This document shows positions 54,401-64,000 of a DNA stretch of 64,000 nt, piece by piece. Below the pieces are notes generated by a model that ran no database searches, had not been told where the DNA came from, and saw only the letters and a list, made by a program, of their open reading frames with translations. A program made the position numbers and the translations under genes. Each line of letters opens with the position of its first letter. Position 1 is the first letter of the stretch. The stretch is taken from the NCBI GenBank assembly GCA_032622095.1, contig CP136061.1, forward strand, positions 13,593,287 to 13,657,286, in the 5' to 3' direction. The DNA comes from Siphonodentalium dalli. Taxonomy: Eukaryota > Mollusca > Scaphopoda > Gadilida > Siphonodentaliidae.

Positions 54401-56861
54401 TTAATCGATTCTGATAACCGAAGCAGTATTTTAAAACAATGTTGTTGTTGGAATCCGATGATATGGGGACCATCGAATCGGATTGAGTACAGTTAAATAC
54501 ATCCGCTTTTTGGAAATGAATGGCAATTACAGTTGATGTGCCTGACCTGATAAGTGAGTCTACACTACACTGCACTAAACTTTGGTTGGAACTTCCAATG
54601 TCGTTGTTTTGTTTTAAGAAACCTGTTACATTCTAACAAACTTTAACCAAGATTACTCAACGGGAAAGTTGTGTGAGATTGACAAATCTGTTTTACAACG
54701 AGAAACTTACAAGGCGAAACGTGTATATTTCTATACAGAACAAAACAAAATAACTGGTTCTCAGAATTAGATAACACAAATGAGCGTTTGTATGATACAG
54801 AGTCTTGTAGATACTTTCTGACCAGACAGCTACTTAAAGTTTAAACATTTCCTCCTCATGGCCATGTCACCATGTTTGTCCATTTACGTTAACATATAAA
54901 CCAGTGATGCTCAAAGCCTGCAATATTAATGAATGGTACTATTTTGTTATTGTTTTCCAGTCCTCGAAATTGGCCATGGAAATTAGCAATGCCCTTGAAA
55001 ATGCCATTGGCGAAATGTTAAATCTAACATGCTACAGCTTTAAATTTGCTGGAACATTTTTCATAATTTCAAGGGCTGATTTGTAGTGCGCTAATTTAAA
55101 ACTGACCGAATAAGAGTACAATTTTAAAGAATTAGGCACAAACTGGGGGAGATAAAGTGGTTTGTATACTAATCAATACATGTACATATAGTCATATACC
55201 CGGTAGGTAACATAATCTCAGTTGCCAGTAATTATGATGTCTGATAATCATTAAAAATCAGTAACAATTAACTTAAAGTTTTTTAAGTCTGCAGCCTAAG
55301 CCCTATTGATGGTCATTGATGTCATTTTAGATTTACTTAATTTGAATGCATGTGAATGTCACCGCAACAAAATGCCATGTACATGTATGTACAGTTTATA
55401 TCATGGCGAACAAATCTATCTTGAGCATCGATAAAGAATTGCACATGCAGTGGCATGCACCAGCCATGAGCAGTGTGCGCGAAATGCATAAATTTAAATT
55501 GAGCGAAATTGCCAAATTTAAAACTGGGAAAAATATAATAATGAGCAAATTTTGCATCGGAGTGGGGTGTAAGGGTGAAGATTCAACATAAGTCGGTCAA
55601 ATAGCAGATATATGGCATGGGTGCCTATTTCATCCCCTCTGGGCGAAAACCATTTTGGATCTGGGTGGGGTGAAGATGTAGAATGTATTAGGCCCACCAC
55701 ACCTTTTATTTGACCCCTAAGTCAGTCAAATATCGGATACATGGCATGGGTGCCCTATTTGATCCGATCTGAACGGCTGTCGAGGGAAAAATTAGGTTCA
55801 AGGTCCTGAACATGGACATTGGTCAGTCGAAACATGGATATTTTTTTGGCTTTTCATATGTACCTGTACATGCCATACACTTACATATGTACCTTGCTGG
55901 ACAAAACAAGTGTCCACTTAACCGTGGTACGGTTGGCATTGCCACCGCAGCCAAAATGCAACTACCGCACGTAACTACAGTTGGGCTGTGGTGTACTTGC
56001 CGTTCAGCCATGACCAGTGTAGATGCTGCTGTGTGCGTTCATTAAACTGAAAAAATACGATAGAAACCAGAAATCTGAACACTGTGTACATGCCGTTCGG
56101 TTGTGGTGTACTTGCTGTTCGACAGCAGTGTACTTGCCGTTTAGCCATGATGTCCTTGCCGTTTGGCCGCGGTGCTCAACTGCAGTTACAAACTCACCGC
56201 GGCCGAACGGCATTAAACACAACGCATTGCCAATGTACACTTATTTTGTCAAACGGGGCAGAACGGAGTACAAATTACATGTATACCGTACATGTTAATT
56301 GTGCATGGCGGTTCTCAAATCTATGTTCCACATTAAATAAGAACTGTGTCTGTAGCTGCAAGCGTGAATTTAAAACTGTCAGAGTGAAAGTATCTGTATC
56401 TGTAGATATTACAGTGCATGAACCAATTCTGGTTGTAGACGCACTGGTTCAGTTGCTACCACGACCGAGTAACTTTAAACCCTGTTGTGACCCCAGTAGT
56501 GTTCTTTAACGTGCACACACCCTCGGAGACGTGTACACGGGTCAGTCATTAATGTCCGCGCCCGATCGGACAGCGTACTGCAACCACGACAACAAGTGAT
56601 GTAAGTCGGCATTTTGCATTCGGATCTTTATTTAGTGATCTCGAATGAGACTTTTCAGCCTGAAAAACTTGTTATCTGACCGAGTTCTGATTTTTGTCAG
56701 AATATCCTGACCAGGTTGTGAACCCCGGTCCGCTAGCACATGATACCAGTACGCTACCTATCGGCTACCGACTTCCCGACCCCCAATAAAGTATTAAATT
56801 TTTTTCTGGGGACCAGTGGTGAAAATGAGGCCATTTGGTACCGGTAAGGCGGTATTGCAAT
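54401..56861. other. Unassigned DNA with short repeats
   Basis: ATGGCATGGGTGCC preceded by GTCAAATA(G/T)C(A/G)GATA occurs at about 55590 and 55727. A ~35 bp phrase with GTACTTGCCGTT or similar recurs three or four times at 55990-56170, including CCGCGGCCGAACGG. An 81-codon open frame at 55346-55591 has no recognisable domain. Confidence 0.4.
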
Positions 56862-56940
56862 TTTGCAAATGATAATTTTACCAGATTTTTTACTCTGACA
56901 CTGTCAGTGTCAAAAATCTGGTAAAATTATCATTTGCAAA
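56862..56940. repeat. Compact hairpin with 29 bp perfect arms
   Basis: TTTGCAAATGATAATTTTAC continuing to CAGATTTTT (56862-56890) pairs exactly with 56912-56940. An inner palindrome, GACACTGTCAGTGTC, lies at 56897-56911. Confidence 0.85.
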
Positions 56941-59635
56941 GTGACAAGTTTCAAAACAAACTGTTAATCTTCTTACTATATATTTTGAGACTTCCGTATA
57001 TATATGTGTGTGTGGGTACTTCATAGAATCTAAAACGGCTGCGCGGATCGAGCTCAAATTCCGTATATAAGCGTAAAAACCCACGGGGATAGTCGGCGTC
57101 GCATTTTGGACAAGCTCAGAGCACCCGTTCTCCACTCTCAGTCACAAAAACGGCACTGCGGTGGTTAATCAAGTGATAATTTAATGAGCGTTTGTATATG
57201 ACGCGTCGCTATAAAAGAGCGTTTGTTTACAATTCAACGCAACGTTATCGCTCGAAATTTAGCATCGAAAAAATTTATTATGCAGAGAGATATACGGGAA
57301 CAATACTTTTGAGTGCTTTCCTATGCGGAGATATTTATTGGAAGTCATAATACTTTTACAATTGGATCAGACGTAGTTCATTTACAATTCTTTGTGAATA
57401 GCGAGACGGCCATTCATTCGAGTTGTCTTAGATCAAACAATATTCTCTGTCGCACTCATATTTCGTCATTTACGAATCCACTGTAATCGACCTATTTTTA
57501 GAACGCAACACATGATACCAAACAAAATTACGTCGCGTTGGTGATGGGGTTCACGACGGGATCAATTGACTGTCCGCTCTTTGCGGGGACTATTGACCAT
57601 CTCGTAAGGGTGGACAACCTCTGTCAGGGGCTGCTCAATGGCCACGGGCAGGTTAAAAAAAATCATACCTCTTTTAGGGACGGTATCATAATTTCTCATG
57701 ATTAAAAAGTCTGTCGTTCCTAGGAACGGGGAATTTTTCATCGTCTGGGTCTGGGCGTGTATAGACATGAGCGTGTTGTGTGATTCTTACGTACTTGGGG
57801 CTTCCTAAGAACGCGGATCGGGTAAGTTTTTCCGCCCTAGGTGAGCTCAAACTTCGTATATAAGTGTAAAAACACACGGGGATCGTCGACGTCGCATTTT
57901 CTTTTAGGGACGGGTACTGCGTGTTGTGTGAAACATTCTTATGTCTGTCGTTCGTAGGAACGGGGGAATTTTTCATCGGGTCAGTCTTAACCTTCAAACG
58001 GGTACCCACAAATTATATATTGTGACCCCGACATGACCTTGACCTTGAAAATGATCAATTCAAGGTCAAATCGGGTAAAATATTGAAAAACCCAAAATTA
58101 AATTAAAAAATTAATATTAACTCATTGAAAAACACAATATAAAACAAAAAAAATTGTCATGTTTCGGACCAACGCCGCCAGTGGCAGGCTAACCTGCTAG
58201 TATTAAATAGACTGCATTCCGCAATGTAGCGTGTAGTGCACGACAGATTAGTGTATTATTCCATACTTTTTCATCAGGTTTACCATCGCCTTGTGTGAGT
58301 GCTCTATCATTCGACAAGTTGACACTGCGAAGTCCTGCGAGAATCAAGGTCGACTTCGCCTATCAGCTTCCGTTTTGTAAATTGTATAAATTCTGGTCGC
58401 CGTTACTGACACCCTCCACAAAACATTGTTCATAAATTAATTTTGTCGTTGTGTACATACCAGGGAATATATAGAACGGGAAGGTTCACTCCGCGCATTT
58501 GTGGTAATCACCGGAAGTTGTCATAATGCCATTTTGGTAGGATCCCTGGAACGTACGTCATCGCATCGTTACTTCCTTATTTACTTTTAGTAATAAGTTA
58601 AAAGTGGGGGAGTTTGAAAATGATTTACAAATCAAAGTGTCATCCAGCATATTTTGTGGGATCAACATATCGAGGAAGTAGAGCAACTAAGGTGGTAATC
58701 CATATCCATATATTCAAATGGATCGAATTGAAAATTCATTTAACTTGTATGTCTACCGGCACTACTTCTAGGAATTTGAAACAAATCACTGGGTGGGATT
58801 TCTGTGTCAAATACGACTGTCTTTCATAATTTGACTATGTCCACAACATTACCCGAGTGATGTCTCTAATTAAAAAAAATTGAGATCTATTATGGGATCA
58901 AAGTTCACAACCTTGGTCATTTAAATTAATTGCTTAGAATATAACCATAATTTAAACAATGTTATGTTTAAATGCTCCACCATTCAGTAGGGCTTACATT
59001 CCAGATGCCACTTTTATTATGAAACTGGCATACCAGTTGATTTGGGCATAATTATGGATTCTGAGTACAAGTTAATGCCATTTATATTGAGTCCTGCATA
59101 CATGGTATATTTCACTAATCACGCATACACTAGGCCTATATGTATGTACCATCAATATATGATGAGTTTTCATCAATTATAGAGGGGGTTGGTGGGACAC
59201 ATATACATGCTAGCAGTACTGTATTATAAATAAAGAGTATTTTACACTTTATACACTACAATTCATTATATTTGCAGTGCCATTTTATTAATCTGAAATA
59301 CTTGATATTTAAAAAACATCCACCAAATATCAAATCTTTGGGCCATGATATGATAAACCTACCCTGCTACCCACATACAAAAAAAAAACACTTACCGGTA
59401 AAACTTACCAGGTAGTAACAAATATTTTATTTACATTTTATATACATCTTTTGTCCTTATAGTACTTAAATTGTATGGAAACATGTTCAGTTTGTTGGAT
59501 AGGCTATGCATAGTGCATGACATATGTATGTATTTAATTATTTGTGTGATATCTATAGATTTTCAATATCAAAATAACAGTTTAAATATTTAAATACCTG
59601 CAATAATAAGTGAAGTAAAATCACACATATAATAT
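56941..59635. other. Unassigned DNA with dispersed direct repeats
   Basis: A ~60 bp block (GAGCTCAAA, then CGTATATAAG, then CACGGGGAT(A/C)GTCG(G/A)CGTCGC) occurs at about 57048 and 57843. GTCTGTCGTTC followed by AGGAACGGGG recurs at 57709 and 57943. Nuclear-receptor-like half sites lie at 58034-58068. No gene was recognised; 58614-58829 is a 71-codon frame without support. Confidence 0.4.
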
Positions 59636-61269
59636 ACTAGCAGGGTTACCCGGCGTTGCCCAGGTTAAGGTATGCTGTGGATATTTGTTGGGAATAGAGA
59701 ATGCTCTTGCTTAAAGTGTTATACGTTGGCTTACCCTGTCAATTGTCATTCTGTTTATCGTGATTAATCCGTTCCACCAATTACGAAGTATTTATTTATT
59801 TACAACTTCGTATACATTAGACGTTATAATATGATACATGGACATCATAAACACATTAGTTCGATAAAAGATGATAATTGGGTTTTACATGTTGAGATGT
59901 ATCAATCAATCTAGTGGGTTGGACTAAGATCTCGAGGACACCTGGCTATCATATATCCATGAAGATACAGATGTTTCAAAGAAATTTCCAGATGCTCCTC
60001 TGTTCATGGTGCTATATATTGGCTAAATATTCTTAGTTTAAACGAAATGTTGCTGCGCATATATATCAGCTACATGTGCCAGGCACAGAGCGAGATTTTG
60101 AGTTGTTTATGTCAGTCGATGAGTCTGTTCTAAAACCCTTGTCAGATGTCAATATTGGTAGGATCCTGAAAAGTCTTGTGCTACTAACTACATTTTCTTG
60201 TATATCAGAAGAAACTATATTTGACTGCACACTGTGACCACTATTTTTGAACAGGCCTTCCATATCTCTTGACAAATTGTAACTTTTTGTGGAAACCGTA
60301 TTGAATGGAACAGACTAAATTTTGTTATTATATATATGCAATCCTCTGACGGTTCGAGGTATCTCAGTTTGCACGAATATATGTATCTCTTCAATAGAAT
60401 GATAAATATACGTTTAATGCTTCTTATAGTTATCTCTTTTTGCTAGCTCATTGTGTGAATGCATTGATTGCCATTCCCATATAAATATGACTGTTAAGAA
60501 GATATAATTGTACAAGTGACTTATGTGGGTCACCATATGTCGGGATTGTGAAATGTGAACGCCCAACTACTTAAAATGATATGGAGATGGCCTAGTGACT
60601 GTATATAACTTATATGTGGATATAGGCGAATAGCAATCTTATCAATGATAGTGCATATCCGCTCGCCATCCGTGACGCAAACGACACTAAATGTGATTTA
60701 ATTCATGGTATATCATTAGAGAAAAACGTGTATGAATTTGGTGGAATTTGGTTTATTAAATCAATTGTTGATGCAACGCTGACTCGAACAACGCCATATT
60801 GCGAAGGTGATTATGTATTCGTTTGGTGGAAATCAGCGACAAAACTATTTCACCATATTTTTTTAATTTCCCCTCCCACCAACAGCGTCATTTTAGAAAA
60901 TTTTAACCCGCACCATTATCTTCCTTGTAAAAAGTTACCCCTCTCAGAACGCCTTGGTGCCATCTCGATTGTACCGCGTGAAGTTATATATAGAACGCAC
61001 ACAGACAGACAAAAAGACAGACAGACAGCACGATTTTATTTATTGTATCATTTGAGAAGAACGTGTCTGAATTTGATGGTAATTGGTACTAAAAATATTT
61101 TTTATCAGTTTTTGTGACCCTCCCGTCCATATTTCGGACTCAAGCTGCACATACTAAGACCCATTAGAGATTAGAGATGCATATATGTGAAATTGGTGAA
61201 AATTGGCGAGTATACAAATTCGTATCAACTTTAAGGTCCCCATATCTCTCACCCATAGGGCACCAATTT

Positions 61270-62290
61270 GGTGTATCTAAACCACACGATAAGATTCCTC
61301 GTATCACGGAGAAGTATATGTATCAATCTGGTGGAAATCGGCACTAAACATATAGATATATGTTTTTGTGTCCCTCTCATCTATATACACCACTGACTCG
61401 AATGGCCCCACTTGTGACATCCTTAAACCACACGATTACATTCATGATATCATGGAGATGATTGTTTATAAGTTTGGTGATAATCGGCGACTAAACAATT
61501 TTTTTCTTCAAATTTGGTGCCAATCGCTCCCCTCTCCATCTCTCACCCAAACAGCACCACTATGGCGTCTTTAAATCACGATTATATTCCTCGTATCATG
61601 GATAAGAACGTGTATCAATTTGGTGGAAATTGGCGCTAAAACAATTGTGCATCAATTTTGGTGCCCCTGTCCCTTTCAATGCAACCCTGACTCGAATGAG
61701 GCCACACTTGACAGATAAAGGCCACACCATTAGACTCCTCATACCATGGGGATGATTTTGTATAAGTGTGGTGGCAATCGGCGACTTATTATCAAATTTA
61801 GTGCCCACCCCCTCACAATCTCTCATCCAAAAACAACAATTTGGTGTTGTTAAATCGCACAATTAGATTCCTTGTATCATGAAGAAGAATATATATCCAT
61901 TTGGTGGAAATCGGCGCTAAAATTAGTTTTATCAATTTTGGTGCCCCTCTCCCCTTCCGTTCATCCCTGACTCAAACGACGCCACTTTTGACATATTTAA
62001 ACCACACCGTTGGATTCTTCATACTATGGGGATGATTATATGTAAGTTTCGTGGCAATCGGTGACAGAAACAAAATCTGCCACCCCCCCCCATTCCGGGC
62101 ACCCCTGACGCGAACGGTGCGACTTTTGCCATATTTCAACCACGCCATTAGATTCCTCATATTATGGGAATGATTATATATAAGTTTGGTGGCAATCGGC
62201 GACAAATTTATTTTCTGCCCCACCCCTTTTTCTGCCCCTGACAACAACGGCGTCACTTTAGAAAATTCTAACCCCGACCATTATCTTTCT
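61270..62290. repeat. ~145 bp tandem repeat in alternating subtypes
   Basis: The phrase ACCACACNATTAGATTCCTC and then ATATCATGG starts near 61278, 61432, 61571, 61728, 61855, 62003 and 62143. The early units alternate: after CATGG some read A(T/G)AAGAA and TATCAATTTGGTGGAAAT, others GGATGATT and AAGTTTGGTGGCAAT, giving a period near 290 bp. The last two are both of the GGATGATT type. CAATTTTGGTGCCCC follows in several. Confidence 0.75.
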
Positions 62291-62346
62291 CGTAAAAAGC
62301 TACTCCTAGTAGACCCCTTTCGCATCATCTAGATGGTCCCCTGTGA

Positions 62347-62396
62347 ATTTCTATAGAACACAGACAGACAGACAGACATACAGACAGACAGACAGA
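62347..62396. repeat. (ACAG)n microsatellite tail
   Basis: About 12 ACAG units with one ACAT interruption, followed by a TAGATA-rich tail. Confidence 0.9.
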
Positions 62397-62420
62397 CATT
62401 CGCAAATATAGATATAGATA

Positions 62421-64000
62421 GGCCTACCCGCCTATGGTACACTTAAATATAGTCTATGCATGGTATGGGGAAACAATAATTTTAAAGTTCTGTTATTAGC
62501 AAATACAGCACTATATAATATTGTGTCATTTTCAGCAAATGATGTGGTACCGGTACTTACAATGTGATAGACATATGTCACGCAATCATGATTAATTTAC
62601 ATTATGGTGTCAATCATTATGAGGTGCCATGGAGATACAACCATCCTCTATGTTTTGCAAAAATAACCGATGACATTATGTTCTGATATTCATGGCTACA
62701 CTACATGCCTACTGGTACGGTATGTAACATATTGGCAAACATAACTTACAATACCCAGTATTTATTCAAGAATTTATAAATTATAGCATCCCTGGGTCAT
62801 ATATATCATTATTAATATGATGAGTTTATTTAGGAAATTTTGATGTAGTAATAAAAATATATTGCCTTGATGTGTGTGAAAAATTCAATCTTTGTTAAAA
62901 GAGAAAAAATAAAAAAGAAGCATATGTAGCCTAAGTTTCACAAATTCTCATTCTCTGATTTCTCATATACCATGAACGCAATGACTATGCAAGGCTCAAC
63001 ATGAGTAAAATACATGTATATAGCCTGTAAATGTTTGAACTCACTAATTAATTAATCTTTCTTCATAACAAAACAAAATCACATGTACTATGATGTAGCC
63101 TATTTATAAATATATATTATATAATTAAATATTTGATATTATCAGAATTCTTGTTTTAATGGGTAATGCTTGAAATGACTAAGTATTTGATTCCAAATAT
63201 TAAATTATTAATGTAGCAATGACTAAGGGTGTGGCTGGTGCAGCCTAATGAAAGTACATTACTACATAGCAACTACTTGAACTAGCATTGATGTTATTGA
63301 ATTGTGTAAAATATCACAGGGGTCCACCCACACTTTCACTTTGACACGTTTGACTCGTCATAGCCGCCAGAGCCCACAAGCAATGCTGCATGGAATTATT
63401 CTGTAATGTTTCCAAATTAATATTATTTTAAGTTTATGTTTCAATATTTAGTACGCCAGCGTTTTAATTTAAAATAGGCATCATGGCAAGAAAGACAGTG
63501 TAATTTGTTTGAAATAAATACTCATTTGCTTTAAAATATTTATTTTTCATGTTGGTGGATTAAAGTATGATATATGGTCACAAACGTTGCCTTTTGTCTG
63601 ATTGTTTATTCTTATATAGGCCTACTATTTCGATTTTGTTTACACACAAGGCGAATAGCGCTGCAGTAACAAATGACGCAATTCGCTGTAGGTCATTTCC
63701 AGCAGAAAGTTGCATTTTGGTGAAAATTTTGAATTCTTCTAAATTTATCACCGTATTACTTTGTGGAATGGTTAGATAGCCAAAATTAAGAATCTTTTTT
63801 AATTTTCTCAATAACTGCCACCAATCCTAAGTTATGATAAATAATATCTCTACCACTTTTCCAGGCAAAAAAACTGATGGATTTTTACCAATTTATTGTG
63901 CATTGTGGATTTTTAACCATCTGACAATATATAGGTTACTTATTACTTGATTTGTATTTGAACATGGAAACATTACTGACAATCGTTAAGGTATATACTT
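62421..64000. other. Unassigned AT-rich intergenic DNA
   Basis: No gene, RNA or clear repeat was recognised. A pair of overlapping short open frames on opposite strands (63567-63811) carries no domain. Confidence 0.4.

Larger units (their letters stand above)
59636..62420. repeat. ~2.8 kb non-coding interspersed repeat with ACAG-rich tail
   Basis: Starts near CTAGCAGGGTTACCCGGCGT followed by TGCCCAGG, a phrase common in invertebrate interspersed repeats. It ends in an ACAGACAGACAG tract (62347-62396) and ATAGATATAGATAG. An earlier CACACAGACAGAC tract is at 61000-61025, so the region may be two joined copies. ACAG-type tails are seen on RTE-group retroposons and their SINE partners. No ORF2 is present. 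Confidence 0.6.

Noticed and set aside
58160-58200. Helitron 3' end (GCAGG-CTAA-CCTGC hairpin then TAGT)
   Set aside because: The hairpin runs straight into the terminal tetranucleotide without the usual spacing, and no TC 5' end or Rep/helicase frame was seen.

Overview
The window reads as AT-rich animal nuclear DNA made almost entirely of transposable elements and tandem or inverted repeats. I found no convincing host gene, rRNA or tRNA. The element mix (a Tx1/L1-like LINE, Jockey/CR1-type LINEs, Penelope-like elements with GIY-YIG nucleases, a Ty3/Gypsy LTR element, TTAA-flanked MITEs) suggests a marine invertebrate, most likely a lophotrochozoan such as a bivalve. That placement is inference.

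Layout. 1-3.57 kb: AT-rich DNA with short repeats. 3.57-14.3 kb: a broken Jockey/CR1-type LINE on the minus strand, split at one point of its reverse transcriptase by a 7.9 kb foldback element (5277-13161). The foldback has ~2-3 kb inverted arms built of diverged ~375 bp tandem units, and holds a decayed Gypsy gag/protease piece. One arm has a 592 bp TTAA MITE and the other keeps the empty site. 14.8-19.8 kb: a ~370 bp tandem repeat, an L1-like ORF1 remnant, and a second LINE with a long intact ORF1 (521 aa) but an ORF2 cut off inside the endonuclease. 20.97-22.7 kb: a satellite whose ~150 bp unit is a hairpin plus a G-run, in a higher-order pattern. 22.87-33.2 kb: a palindrome interrupted by a 9.71 kb Ty3/Gypsy element (490 bp LTRs with four differences, CTAA target duplication).

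35.88-42.13 kb: a frameshifted Tx1/L1-like LINE split at a TTAA by a 2.6 kb unit made of two near-identical MITEs around a 1.3 kb spacer, which looks like a composite transposon. 41.9-47.6 kb: a 1.5 kb near-identical direct repeat (LINE 3' end plus a 111 bp-arm hairpin) flanks a Penelope-like element with a 726-codon ORF. In this ORF the GIY-YIG nuclease lies before the linker that normally joins it to the RT. A second Penelope remnant at 47.7-48.6 kb, with inverted terminal repeats, shows the usual order. 48.6-59.6 kb: mostly unassigned DNA with small palindromic elements, one a 112 bp perfect palindrome with a 7 bp target duplication nested in another foldback. 59.6-62.4 kb: a non-coding repeat ending in an (ACAG)n-type tail. 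62.4-64 kb: nothing recognised.

The genes form no pathway. The value of the window is as a stratified record of insertions, with three unusual mobile units: the domain-permuted Penelope protein, the TTAA composite, and the tandem-armed foldback.
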